DNA of 64,000 nt from Bugula neritina (GCA_964035545.1 OZ037768.1:24516819-24580818); one strand, 5' to 3'; positions 28,106 through 40,800 are shown, numbered from the stretch's first letter. Notes: generated by a model from the sequence alone, not told the origin. Program-made: numbers and translations.

Positions 28106-28816
28106 TCATGGCTTGGAGAGCCGGTGCTTAGCTTGACGGGCACGTAGCTTCCGTTTGATCCTGCTGACGGAACCTTTTAGTTGATAGAGTCCTGTCGTGG
28201 TATTTAATAGGTCTGGGGCTAATTGGGTGAAATTGGCCTGTAGCCGAAGGAGCCGCTCTTCTACGGTAGCTAGACGAGTACAATCCGGAGATTGGGTTGG
28301 GACCTTACGAGGGGGAGGTGCTACCTCTTTTTCCATGTCGGTATAGGTGGGCTCTTCAGGAGTATATAAAATCTCGGGTCTGTCAGATACCATAGACGAC
28401 TGTTGCCGAGCATACTTCAGCACATGCTGGATTCCTGAGGTCAAGATGGCCAGCACCATCGCCTTCTTTACTAAGGGCCGTACCAGTGTTAAGAATTCTG
28501 GGTATAGGTCAGCATCCACGACGAAGTTTTCCCCCGGGAAGCATCCAGCTGCTCGATGTCTAATGATTGGGTATGGGTAGACATTGTGGTGTCCGCATGG
28601 GCAGAATGTCAATAGAAAATGTGCATCCACGTGCAATCTTAGGGAGCGATGAGACGGGCTATCCTCATAGCATATTTGGCACTGCGTACTTCCTTTAGAT
28701 CCCCATGCAGCCTCTATTTTCCTCTCCGTCTCTGGTGACACCCACCGCCAACTGTGACGCAGTGGCCCGGGTAGTCCGCCATTGGCTGTCACAAAACTGT
28801 TGGTAGCAGTGTGACG
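28106..28816 (-). CDS. Retroelement-associated zinc-finger ORF
   Basis: A minus-strand ORF of about 230 codons. The first in-frame part reads TNSFVTANGGLPGPLRHSW without an ATG, so the true start is uncertain. A zinc-finger-like stretch follows: CQICYEDSPSHRSLRLHVDAH (Cys2...His2 spacing), then FCPCGHHNVYPYPIIRHRAAGC. The C-terminal part is rich in Lys/Arg and Leu. As far as I recall, similar ORFs occur next to Gypsy-type elements in marine invertebrates. It lies beside Gypsy pol debris on the same strand, so it is probably the accessory or gag-like ORF of such an element, not a host gene. Function is unknown. Confidence 0.55.
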   Translation of the reverse strand, partial: RHTATNSFVTANGGLPGPLRHSWRWVSPETERKIEAAWGSKGSTQCQICYEDSPSHRSLRLHVDAHFLLTFCPCGHHNVYPYPIIRHRAAGCFPGENFVVDADLYPEFLTLVRPLVKKAMVLAILTSGIQHVLKYARQQSSMVSDRPEILYTPEEPTYTDMEKEVAPPPRKVPTQSPDCTRLATVEERLLRLQANFTQLAPDLLNTTTGLYQLKGSVSRIKRKLRARQAKHRLSKP

Positions 28817-29701
28817 AGTTCGAAAAGTCTGGTAGTCAGAAGTGTACAGACAAGTAGCATACAGCTTGCTAATCCAGTTGAGAGTAAATAGAGTTGTGAA
28901 TATAAGTAGACTTTATTTCTCTAGTAAGATATGCACAGATGAACTGATAAAGATGAACTCTGAGAATGAACTGATCCGTAAACACAACTGCCTCAGTATT
29001 TATAGTAAACAAAAAAAACTCTAGAACATTCTCAAGCATTCCAGTATAGAAGATTCTAGTAGAAAACATTCCCCACATGCCAATACTATTTATAGAAAAT
29101 CAAAACAAAACAAAACATTGGAATTTCCATGGTTATTTCGCAATTATTGCGCAACACCTTGTTCACATTGCTGGGCAGTAGGTAACATGACTAATGAAAA
29201 CAATAACAATGAACAATGACCCATCTCTTTGATCAGTATAGAATATTTATGAACATTCGTGTATAATCATTAGGAAAAACCCGGTAAGTCTATAAGTATA
29301 TGTACACTCAGAATTTGTGACATTGGCATCTTCCTCGTGGTGTGGAAGTGCTTGGTTCTGTACCCTGGCTGTAGCGAGTCGAGTGTAACCTGAAAGAGTT
29401 CAACAGCGTTAGTGAAATACACTGCAGTTTTGTCGGCCTTAGACAGCCTGACAACTTCTCGCTCGGTTAAACACTCGCAGAGATTTATGTTAGTGAATAG
29501 TTGGAAGAGAACACATACTGCAGTGAGATTTTGAAATCTCTGTGTTCCTACCACTGTAGTTCACTAGCCTATCTCCAGCTCAACTGACTCAGTCGAGTCG
29601 GAGCTGAGTGATGCAATCTAGTTTCCATACCAAAGAACATAGTTAACTCACCCCACGATCCGGTATTGTATGACATACTGAATGTTTGAGAATGATTTGT
29701 A
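28817..29701 (-). mobile_element. Possible LTR region between pol and zinc-finger ORF
   Basis: Read on the minus strand, this holds two CTATAAATA TATA-like words (near 29090 and 29005), an AAATAAAG poly(A)-like word near 28905, and a TGTGGGGAATG start candidate near 29083. It lies between the end of Gypsy pol and the zinc-finger ORF. No matching second LTR or clear primer-binding site was found, so the LTR call is tentative. A 94-codon minus-strand ORF at 29270-29554 has no recognised domain. Confidence 0.3.
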
Positions 29702-30298
29702 CTAGTGACTAGTGGCACGTCTGCTCTTGACTGCATCAGCGTAAAAAAAGATCGAGCAACGTGGTTGGGGTGCGTGATTATGACTTAGCACACCCGGCGG
29801 ATGAATTTTATTTCTAGTTCCGCCGATACAAAAGTTGATATTTTCGTGGTGCTGACAACTTCCACAGTTGCTCGATAATTTACTTGTACGGTTCCCCACT
29901 AGACTCTCATACGCGCCGCTCTGGATGCAGTCACATACGAAGTCCTTTAAATAGGCTGGGGGTTGTCTCGTACGCTGTCCTCGCTCTAAGGCAGGTGGCG
30001 CACTCACCGGTGGACTGTTTGGTGCCACTGGTGGTGCTTCTGATTCCCCAGCGGTGAGTATTTCTTCATGTTCATCGGATGGAGCCCCTCCCTCCGTGGG
30101 GGTTTGCACTTCTGGAACCGGCTCGGTTTCCGGAAGTGATGGTATCAGTTCTGGCGTTGGAGGCGGCGGGCGCACTTCTGTGGATGGAAGTGGTCGCTCG
30201 TCTCGTACCAAGTCTTCTTCCTGCGGGATGACCACCTCATACTCGGGTCCATGCCGCCGTCGCCCACGCGTTGTCATTTGCCTCCTGGGCTCCAACAA
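29702..30298 (-). pseudogene. Gypsy pol C-terminal tail
   Basis: Proline- and glutamate-rich ORF with the element-typical RTRQPPAYLKDFV near its end. It is joined to the integrase by a shift across a G-run at about 30301-30310. Confidence 0.75.
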
Positions 30299-30495
30299 CG
30301 GGGGGGGGGGGCTTCTCTCACTGCGTCTGGGCTAGCCCAAAACGGCTTCAAGCGAGCTTCATTTTGGATGGACACTTGTCCTGAGCGCTCGATCTTGTAG
30401 GTATGGTTGGGCATAGCTTCGACTATCACGTAGGGTTCTACGAACTTAGGCTGTAATTTAGCCGCCTGTCCGCGACGCCTACGATAATTGACCAT

Positions 30496-31767
30496 TCACA
30501 CCCAATCTCCTGTCTGATAGAGGGGTGGCTCTTCGGAGTCCTCACGCCGCACCTGCCACTGCTTCTCTCGCAGCATTTGGTGTGCGACCCTCATCCGCTC
30601 TACTAGTTCACTGGCATACTCGTGAATCGAGCTTTCTTGCTCTGGAACATGGTAGGTAAGATGGTCGGGGACCTGAGTCTCCCTCCCGAGCATCAGGAGA
30701 TTTGGGGTCTCACCAGTACTGGTGTGTGGTGTGCTACGGTATGCGCGCATGACTTGCGGCAACACCGTATCCCATTCCTCCTGACTGCGTCCGAGGAGTA
30801 GACTCCGGAGCGAATCACCTAGCATCCGGTTATTGCGCTCCACTACCCTGTTACCTGGGGGATGGTAGGGAGTGGTCCTGCTCTGATTTACTCCCCAGAG
30901 GCGGCAAAGGTCGTTCATCAGTTGAGACTGTAACTGAGCACCTTGGTCAGAATGTATCTGTTTGGGGAGGCCGAAGTAACAGAATACATGTTGCTCTAGC
31001 ACCCTGGCCACAGTCCGGGCTGACGCATTTGGGATCGCCAGAGCGTCTGCCCACCTGGTGAAGTGGTCGGTTAAGACTAAGAGCCAACTGTTGCCTTTAG
31101 GGGTTAGGGGCATGGGTCCGACCAGGTCGACAGCTACTACTTGCCACGGCCGTCCAGCAAATAACTTTCGCCGTCCCGCTTCACCAGGGAGACGGCCATG
31201 TTTGCTGGCCTGGCAGATTTCACACTGCTTCATTCTGAGTCGGACATCACGCCCCATCTTGGGCCAATACCATCGGAGTTGTAATTTGGAGATCACTCTC
31301 TGGACTCCTGCGTGAGCCTGTTTGTGAGTGTCCCAAATTTACTCACAACCTATGGCAGTGGGGCAAACCACCCTTTTCCTCTCCGGGTGTCTGCCGTTGG
31401 CGGCTAGAGAAATGGTCAGTAGGCCATCTTGCCCGATCCTCAGCGAGTCCCAACGCTGACAGAACAGCCGGAACTCGGCGCATCCCTGCCTTAGTTGTTC
31501 CTCGTTGAGTAGTCGCCCTTGCTTTTTGGCCCGATATATGTCTGCCACTACTCCAGGCAGATCTTCCTGAAGCTTCTTCAGCTCCTGGACATTATCGGCC
31601 AAAACAGAGTTGGCGCGGAGATTTTGTACAACCTCCGAAGACTCGTCAACCTTCTGTTTGAGTTGACCCTGGTCCCAGTCAAACTGTGCTCCGTGACAAA
31701 CCAGTGTCTCCAACTCACACCGTGGGGGACCTCCATCCCTCTTTCGATGTTGAAACACTGCTTGCAA
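30496..31767 (-). pseudogene. Gypsy integrase with upstream linker
   Basis: The upper ORF (31339-31767) is the RNase H-integrase linker. The same frame continues after an in-frame TAA into an HHCC zinc-binding segment (HKQAHAG ... CEICQASK). The integrase core follows, with all three catalytic acidic residues visible: VAVDLVGPM (Asp), HSDQGAQLQ (Asp) and NRVVERNNR (Glu). A frameshift separates it from the 30274-30495 segment (QPKFVEPYVIVEAMP), the GPY/F-like C-terminal module. Confidence 0.92.
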
Positions 31768-31844
31768 CCTCCATCAGGTCGTCGGCTCAAACCATCCGCA
31801 TTGCTGTGCCTCTTACCCGGCTGGTGTTCGATCCGGTAAGAGAA

Positions 31845-32577
31845 CTAGGTTAGGATATCGAGCCACCGGGCGATCTGACTGGACGGTTCCGCTCTCTTGC
31901 ACAACCAAATCAGGGAGGCATGATCCGTACGCAGCCGGAACTTCCTGCCATATAGATAGGGTCGGAAGTGCTTCACTGACTTGATTACTGCCAGCAACTC
32001 CTTGCGGGTAGTGCAGTAATTTCGCTCAGTGGATGGGAGAGACTTGCTGTAGTAAGCTACTACTACTTCCCGGCCTTCCTGCACAGCACAGCGCCAACAT
32101 TCTGGTCACTGGCATCTGTGTCGAGGATATACCCTAGAGTAGGATCTGGGTAGGCCAAGAGGGGCGCCGTCAGTAGGCAACCCTTGAGGCGGTCGAACGC
32201 CTGTTGTTCGACCGGGGTCCACTGCCACGTCACCCCCTTTGCGGTAAGCCGGTTTAACGGCTGTGCTATCTCCGCAAAGTCTTGTATGTATTGCCTGTAA
32301 TACCCTACCAGACCCAAGAAAGCCCGGAGTCCGGTCAAATCTTGAGGGGTGACCCAGCCCTCTATCGCCCGTACCCTCTCGGGATCCGTTGCCACGCCGT
32401 TTCGACCGACAACGTGCTTCGGGTACTTAACCTCCGGCTGCAATAGAGCGCACTTAAAAGGTTTCAGCTTTAGACCGGCACCTCTGAGTCTTTCGAAAAC
32501 CCCCCGCAGACGACTGACGTGTGTCTCGAAGTCTGGGGAGATCACGATGACGTCATCGAGGTAGATCAGCAGTGTTT
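31845..32577 (-). pseudogene. Gypsy RT (3' half) and RNase H
   Basis: The RT palm motif YLDDVIVIS is present. It is followed by thumb sequence (LRAFLGLVGYYRQYI) and RNase H, with DTDASDQNVGAVL, AYYSKSLPSTERNYCTTRKE and LRTDHASLIWL. A frameshift inside RNase H near 32063-32084 separates two ORFs, and a stop follows RWLDILT. The RT fingers and protease are absent because the sequence switches to a different element at 32577. Confidence 0.9.
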
Positions 32578-33296
32578 TGAATTTTGAATAACAACCCTTT
32601 GTGGAATGATCGTTTTTACCACAGGTCATGCACTGTTCATCACGTTTGTTTTGGGGACTTGAAATTTCCTCTTCCTTTAGAATCCATGGTTGTGATGAGA
32701 GCACCGAGCCCATTCAGTAAGGTCGAAGTTAGTCAGAGCTGCTCTGAACTCTGATATGGTTTGATTTTTGTGTAGTTGCATATGCACTACTACACAAGGC
32801 TGATAGGATGTTGGTAATCCTTTCATGATCATTGCGATCACCAAATTGTCACTAATATTTTTCTTAGCAGACTTTAGGCCTGCTGAGTAGTTTTCAGTAC
32901 GAATCAGGTAGTCTGTAATGTCTTCTGCATCAGTCATTTTTACAGTCGTGAATTGTTCATAGAAACTTAGTGCTCTCGGCTTTTGTATACTTGCATAATG
33001 TTCCTTCAGAATTTGAACGCTTTCCTTCCATCATCTTTGGCATCCCTCACCACAAGTTGGAGAGATTTTTCATTCAGAACTTGTACCAGTTCAGTGTAGG
33101 CTCGCTTGTTTTTTTGTTAAAGTCATCAGCGTTGTCTCCTCCTTCCTTGGCTAGAAAGGTGGTGTGTACACCTTTACCTTGTGTATACAAGTATGAAGTG
33201 AATCTTAGTTCCAAAATTGAAAAAATAGTTTTGAGTTGCCATCAAAAAGAAGTCTGTGTTTAAAGCCACGGGACCCATAACCTGTTGAATGCGTGG
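32578..33296 (-). pseudogene. Copia-type gag (UBN2-like) remnant
   Basis: Minus-strand remains of a gag-like protein of the UBN2/copia type. It begins MATHSTGYGSRGFKHRLLFD, continues with VVRDAKDDGRK and LKEHYAS in shifted frames, then an intact 86-codon stretch (ITDYLIRTENYSAGLKSAKK, MIMKGLPTSYQP). A CCHC zinc knuckle (CMTCGKNDHSTKGC) follows. At least three frameshifts or stops are present. Directly after the knuckle the sequence becomes Gypsy RT with no spacer. Confidence 0.85.
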
Positions 33297-34808
33297 CCAT
33301 TGTGTAGAGTATTAATCATGAAATACGTTTGTGGTAGTTATATTGATTGATGTTTTAACTTATTGAGCAAACTGAGTGACTGATTTAATTTGTATAATTT
33401 AATAAAATATTTATTTGAATGAAAAACAGCACAATGGCTTGCATTACAGAAAACAGAAGAGAAGGGGTAAACAAAATCCGGCGATTCTAGTACAGAAGTT
33501 AGTTAATATATTGTTACGTGATTGTCGTGTGATTCACGATGGAATTGCATGATTGTTTCTCAACACTTACTGTTCTACAATAAAGCTATTCATCACACAC
33601 TTCAAGAACCTTTCTCATTTTTTTTAATAGACAAGGAGTTATGTTCTACATTTAGTTGTTCTTAACCCACCAAATTACTACACTATTACTATAACTAGCT
33701 ATCAATATTTATATTATATTACTATGTTTAATCAGTTATCACTGATAATGATTTGTCTAAGACTAATTCATGAGTAATGCCTAAATGACTAGCATTAGGA
33801 TTATATTCATTACCTAAGGCTGGGGCTATTGGGCATTAGGTTTTATTTTGTCTCATTTTATTGCAAACTTATTCATATTAGCATAAATAGTGTTTTATAT
33901 AGTGCAACTAAATATAGTAATACATATATAGTAGAGCTTATGATGTTTATGTCTCATGAATAATGCCCTATAGTGCATTATTGTACTGGCCGTGGCATCC
34001 ATCATGCTACCCCCCCCCCCCAACATTACCACATATACCATAATCTACTCAACTACCTAATGATGTGTGACTGTTACTGCAGCTCAGCTAAAGTCTTGCT
34101 GCAAGTACACTAGCTAGACTGTTTTATTTTTAAACTATGACACGTGAGACTACACGTGTGTACTGCATGACTGCACTCACAAGATTCCGCACTCTCTACT
34201 AGGCGGAATGGCGGTCTCCGCTGCGGGATGCGCTATCCGCAGAGAGACCGGAACACGTAGAGCTAATCAGGATTAAATTCCCCTACATAAGCTGGACAAT
34301 TCACATGCCCAGACACACTTAGCTAGTAGGATTACTAATGTATAGTTCTGTTATTATGTTACTTTGTTTTACCTCAATATCTTTTTATTACTAAGCTCCG
34401 TAAATATAATTATCATTCTTCGAAACACTCGCAGTTCTCTCCTGGATAAATACAAAGAGTAATGTTCTAGCTTCTCAATCACGCATGCAACCACACACAG
34501 TAGTTACTTGCATAAAGCTACAACATTATGCTGCATTTAATATTTATTTAAATAAAATAACACTAAAAGTGAGTAAAATATTTTTTTTTTTAAAGATTCA
34601 TCAAAATGGAACTATTATTCAACAATATTATTTTAATTTTTTTTCCTAATGCCTCACAGTTCTCTTTTCATTTGTTATGGCTTTAACTGAAATAAAAGGC
34701 TTAGCTTTTGTAACTATTATATTGTTATTGTAAACCATCTAATACATAATTTTAAAACTAATATATAAATGTTATCAACATTATGTAGTTCACTTGAGGC
34801 AACAAATT
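33297..34808. promoter_or_regulatory. Upstream region of the BIR gene
   Basis: No gene is recognised. The DNA is AT-rich, with a poly-C run near 34010-34022 and GC-richer sequence at 34170-34260 (GCGGAATGGCGGTCTCCGCT and nearby GCGGGATGCGCTATCCGC, locally palindromic), which could be promoter-proximal. The BIR gene starts at 34809. Confidence 0.45.
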
Positions 34809-37800
34809 ATGGCTGAAAGCCGACCTAGCAGTACTAGGTGCCCTAAATGTGAAGCTGTGTGTGGGCCAGGAGATAGCGAATGTGAAGACTGTGGCTATCC
34901 ATTCAACAGACCTACCATTCGATTTACATGCCCAATATGCGAATCTCCTAGAAGAATTAACCGAAGAGGAGTCTATACAAAGTTTTGTAACAAGTGTGGA
35001 TATGAGTATGAAGGTAAGTGTTTTGTAAGGATTTTGTAATTAAAATTAGGCTTGTGTGATGTCTCACTTTCAATATAAAGTGCCAGAAAGCGAAAGTTGA
35101 CTTGTGTGTTAAACTTGTTTACACTATTTTACTTTATATATAATGACAGTGTTGAGAATCAACATAATTCTTGTAGATTAAATATTCACTGTGTTAATTG
35201 AGGTGATTTTGTGTGACTCATATTTTTAGATTCAGTATTTCGAAAGAAGCAAGACTCTAAACCTTCTACTGATAGTAAAAACAAAACAATCTGTGATGAA
35301 GGTAGGTATGGTGTAACTACATGTAGTAATTAGTACCTGGAAGTTAGTAGTTAGTAACTAGTTACTTGTAACTAATAGTTACTAATATTGTTTTCACTGA
35401 GTCTATGCTTCACTGTTTATTATATGTTTAATGTTTGTAGAAAAGGCAGAAATGCAAGAGAGGAAACCTCAAGACTTTGTTGACAGTGATTATGCGACAT
35501 TTGGCTCATTGATATCTTTCTCACAGTAAGAACCTATAACAAAACTGTCAACAGGCAATAGTCATCGACAGATAAAGAAATGACTGATTTTCTTACTCAT
35601 TGTAGGCCCCACTATCAATCTGTTGGTGATGCTGTGGAAGGACACAATCAGGGTTAGTTGCCTTTTTATTGTTATGCATTACATGCTCTTTTTTGTTTCT
35701 GGCAACTAAAGTATGATAAATGTTTGTCTTGTCAAAGAGTTGTTTACTTATTGATGTGTAAGCAAAGCCAAACAGAGGTTTTTATGTAAATGAAGCAAAA
35801 ACATGTCATTAGAAATGCAAAGCAAAGTGTATAGTTCAGTCGAAGTACGAGTATACTGCTTTTAAATCCTAGCCAATTGCAAAGCTTGTTGGCTCACATA
35901 GAGTTTTTCGAACCTAAATAGTGTTTTCTGTCCGATTTATACTTTAACATATTAAGTGCCAGATATCATGATGTTTAACGTGGTGTCCATTCATCAACTT
36001 AATCTATAACCATTGCACATCTATACAGCAGCATTAAACTTTTTTCAGACTGCTCTGAAGTTGTCTACTCCCATGTTTAATTGGCCTGGAGTTTAGCGAT
36101 TTCATTTACTGCTGATAACCTTTCACTCCGATGTGTGTTGAAGTTCTCGGTGTATCTGTGTTTATAGTAGCAGGAGGTGCTGGTGAAGTTGTGTGTGAAG
36201 AGTCAAAAGACGACATTCAGCTTCAGCATAGTGATAAGCTACAGCCGTCGGCTAACTCTCCATCTGCCAACTCTCCGCTCAGAAGTTTCTCCTCTAGGGC
36301 ACCTACTCCACCCCCGCAGACATTAGAATTTTTTTCTAATAGTCTTTCTCTTGAACTTTCTACATCTCTTGGTCACCTATCATCTTGTCTAGACTCACTT
36401 ACCGGTTTTAAAAACCAGGAATCATACGACTATTCTGTAAATCCACATTCTTCTTCTGTAGTTCATCCTCTTTCTACTGTGGATCTCCATCCTTCTTTTG
36501 TAGATGATTCTTCTCCTATTTCTGCAGTTATCCCTTCTTCTCTAGTTATTCCTCCTTTTTCTGTAGGCCATTCTCTTCTTCCTTTTGTAGATCCTCCTTC
36601 TGTAGATCATCCTTCTGTAGATCCTCCTTCTGTAGATAATCCTCCCTCTGTAGATCATCTTTCTGTAGATAATCCTCCTTCTGTAGATCATCTTTCTGTA
36701 GATAATCCTCCTGCTGTAGATCATCTTTCTGTAGATAATCCTCCTTCTGTAGATCATCTTTCTGTAGATAATCCTCCTTCTGTAGATCATCTTTCTGTAG
36801 ATCACCCTCCTCCTTCTGTAGATCAACATCTACTTCCTATACACATGACTTCATCATCTATAAATCAAACTCCATCTTCGGTAGATCAAGTTTCTTCTAC
36901 CTCTCACATCTTTCAGTCTTCTATCCACCAACCCCCAACTGTATTGACTTCCCATCTCAGACAAGGGTCTCTCTCTTCAATACCGGGAAATGGGTCTCTC
37001 ACATCAATCCCCAGACACATTCAGCCTGCCGGCTTTCCACAACGACTCTCATCTCCCCCTAACTCAGCGCCGCGGTCGCTGTCTCCTGCTTTCTCTTTGA
37101 GATCTGGCTCCCCTCAGTGTATCCCACGATTCCAGTCACGTCGAGATTCAACTCAGACACTGCAGCATACTCAAGGTAGCTCTGATTTTAGCAAAGCCCA
37201 GTGTTTCATATGGCTTGAAAGCATATTGGTACAAATAATATTGAAGTGGTTTGCAATTCCACCTTATGTTACCTCATAGACCAGTTACTGTTGCTGCACA
37301 ACTCTTATCGCATCACTCTTTTAGACTCGTCAGAGTTTACTCGATACCGGAATAGAGTGGAAACCTTTTCGCAAGTAGAGAATGATGAAATCCGTAAGGA
37401 ATCGTTAGCTCAGGCCGGGTTTTACTACGATGCACAGAATCAGGCTGTGTGCTGTTATTGTTGTGGAGTTGTCATTCAATTGAATGATGAAAGCCTTCAG
37501 TACGAGCCGTGGATCCTACATGCTAGGTAAGGGTCCAGTCTATCCATTAGGAAGGGCATTATTAACACCAACATTATTTAGTATTATACTTCACACAAGC
37601 ACATTTAGGTCATCACAATATAAGTGGTCTTTGTCACAAGATTTAATACCTGAGCTTTTCAGGTTTAAAGAACTGTTAAGTTTTCTGTGAGAATGTTTAT
37701 ATTTGATCTTTCAGTTGATAGTTTTAGAACTGGAAATGAATTGTGGTCACAAAGTCCTAGAGTGCTTCTTTTTATTTTTGATTTAGAGAATCACGTGACT

Positions 37801-40800
37801 GTCCCCTGCTCAGGAAGTCGAGTTCTTCCAAGAGAGAAAAAGGCGAAAAAGTTAAAAATATAGGTGAGTATAGATGAATCTTTCCAACTCATCACCTTTA
37901 AATAGTGATATAGTCACATTGCAGCAGTATTTACAGGTGATCAACTCGTTTGTTGCAGATGCAAAAAGTTCATTGGATCAGATGAGCAGTTTGCTACAAC
38001 AGAAATTGTTAGATGAAGTTGGGCGAAAAAACTCTACTGAAGCAATTGGTAAGCTTAAAGAGCATAAGTCTAGGAGGTAATAGCTATTGATAGTTAATAA
38101 TAGATGGCAAGTTACTAGTAGATTGTAATAGTTAATAATGATAGTGAGTAGTAGTTAGTAATAGTAGTAGCTAGTAGTAGCTTGTAGCGATTAGTAATAG
38201 TAATAACTAGTAATAGTAGTTGCTAGTAATAATTAGTAGTAGTTAGTTTAAGTTATGGTTTAGATTTTGAGCTCCTTAAATTTATTGTAGCAGCTGAAAG
38301 TTCCATTATTGAAGAGAAATCTTTCCCACTGCTATCATCTCGGTTTTCCTCAAAAGAGCTTGACACTAAAGTAAGTATTGCACTGACTTAGTCAAGTCTC
38401 CAGTTTGAATATGGAACAAAGTTCTGCTAATCAGTTGTGTTTGCAGTTGAACTGATTAGTGAGTTTGATTTGTGTGACTTATAATTGTTGGTAGAATGAA
38501 TACCAAAGGTCTGCTGAGGCCCCTTCACAGTCGTCTGCTAAGACACCTTCACAGCCGTCTGCTAGGTCACCTTCACAGCCGTCTGCTGAGAAACATTCAC
38601 AGTCGTCTGCTAAGACACCTTCACAGCCGTCTGCTAGGTCACCTTCACAGCCGTCTGCTGAGAAACATTCACAGTCGTCTGCTAAGACACTAGAGTTTCC
38701 ACCTTCAGAGCCGATGTGTAGCAGTACTCCAGAGAGGAGAGTCAGGGGTGAGAGTCATAATATTGTTTAGTAAAAGTTCTCAATGCTGATTCTGGTTGAG
38801 ACCCTTTCACATCAGATTCCTTTAGTCATGTCATTAAAAGAAAAAAACCACAGCTAGCCAAAACGAATATTCAACTAAAGGTTTTATTTCTGCTAACATG
38901 AGTTTGGAGATTAGTGGGTAGATCAATATCCATACAATATATTGAAGATATAGTAGTGTAGTGCTGGCTAGACTTGCACCTTGGCAATGCTTATAGAAAC
39001 AATAAGCTTTAGGAGTAAACATAGAAAATGTGTAACATTTAAAAGTATAAACAGTTTATATGAAGCTTGCGGTAATACACATACAAAACAGCACAAAATC
39101 TTGGCATATCTTAATGAATGTATATTATTGTATGTTGAAATAAACTATATGGTGCACATTGAACAATGTTTTATGTATTGAAAAGCAATTAGATAAAGTT
39201 GTAACATTTTAATATTTTGTATTTCTAAATTAAAAAATTATTGATTAAATTTCTAAATATTTCTGAAACATAAAGAAAACTTTGCTAGCTATCTGTTAAA
39301 ACTTGTTCTACTGTATAGTAGTGTCTATTGAGAGCACTGCTGTCGCTCTGCAGAACCTACCAGATGCTGCTGACAATGTTGCTGCTGAAAGTCAACCAAG
39401 ATCATTGAGTAAGTATGGGATCCAGCAAAGTTTTTATAATGCCATCAGCTGGATTGCCCAGCATTGCTGTGTTGCTGAATTAAATATTATAATTTCTTAT
39501 TGGTTCAACTCGGTTGATAAATTATAAGTATGCATTGTACTGTCTTTTATCAACTGTACCGCATTATTTTCTGTTCACAGGAAAACTTGCTTTTGGCAAA
39601 AATGTTTACTGTCTCTAAACACCACAGAGATATATTTTCTTTGAGTTTCTAACATCTGTATTTATTTTGTTGTTTGTTTGTAGCGGAAAATTACCGAGTG
39701 TCCACACCAGGTGAGAATGACTCATTTTGATTACTGAAAATGATGACTCATAGTATTAATTTCCTGAAACTTTCATTATTTTATATTTTGTGTTTAGGCT
39801 CTGTTTTGTTATTTTGGGTTTTAAATTTTTGGTTGGTGTGCGGGTTTTATCTTAGCCCATTATACCTGGTTTAACAAGCAGCTAAATTTTATATTTTAGT
39901 TCCCTTGCAGTTTATTTAGAATTATTTATTAATAGACGGTTGGTTTTTTTAGACAGCACTCTGGCTCTGCTTCTGTCTGAGGTGTCTTTGTTGAAAGAGA
40001 AAGTAGAAAAACTTATTGAAGGTAACTTGAATTTTATAAGTTACTTAGTAAAGTACTTGAACACTTACTTAGTAAAGAGTTTTGATATTTACTTAGTTAC
40101 GTATTTGAAAAAGTTACTTGCTAAATTACCTAAATAATTGCTTAGTTAAGTACTTAAAAGGTTACTTGGTAGATCACTTGAAAAGTTACTTAGTGAAGTA
40201 CTTAAATAGTTACTTATTAAGGTACTTACAAAAACTAATAACATGTCACGATCCAGCATAGCAGCATGTAGTTGGACTATGTAACAATGCTCTATTGTCA
40301 TATTGTGATTTCATGTGTTTTTATAGCAAAAGACAAAACAGATGGAAATGTATCAAAACTACAGGAACAAGTTTCATGTTAGTATAATTATAATACTGAG
40401 TATATCATAGTAGTGAGTATATTATAATACTGAGTATATCATAGTACTGAGTATATCATAGTACTGAGTATATCATAGTACTGAGTATATCATAGTACTG
40501 AGTATATCATAGTACTGAGTATGTCATAATACTGAGTATATCATAGTAGTGAGTATATCATAGTACTGAGTATATCATAATACTGAGTATGTCATAGTAC
40601 TGAGTATATCATAGTACTGAGTATATCATAGTACTGAGTATATCATAGTACTGAGTATATCATAATACTGAGTATATCATAGTAGTGAGTATATCATAGT
40701 AGTGAGTATATCGTAGTACTGAGTATATCATAGTAGTGAGTATATCATAGTAGTGAGTATATCATAGTAGTGAGTATATCATAGTACTGAGTGTATCATA

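Larger units (their letters stand above)
29702..32577 (-). mobile_element. Gypsy (Ty3-type) LTR retrotransposon, degenerate pol
   Basis: On the minus strand the order is reverse transcriptase (partial), RNase H, spacer, integrase and C-terminal tail. The RT is missing its N-terminal half and begins at LLIYLDDVIVISPDFETHV. The ORFs are broken by a frameshift near 32075, a TAG just below 31845, an in-frame TAA at 31336-31338 and further shifts near 30496 and 30300 (a ten-G run). The tail ends TRQPPAYLKDFV, typical of the Gypsy pol C-terminus. No complete flanking LTR pair was recognised. The copy is dead. Confidence 0.93.

Noticed and set aside
27818-28147. 109-codon plus-strand ORF
   Set aside because: It overlaps the end of the zinc-finger ORF on the other strand, has no recognisable motif, and lies in low-complexity upstream DNA.
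28800-28820. TGGTAGCAGTGTG on the plus strand resembling an initiator-tRNA primer-binding site
   Set aside because: The orientation is opposite to the adjacent pol and zinc-finger ORF, and only the first nine bases fit.
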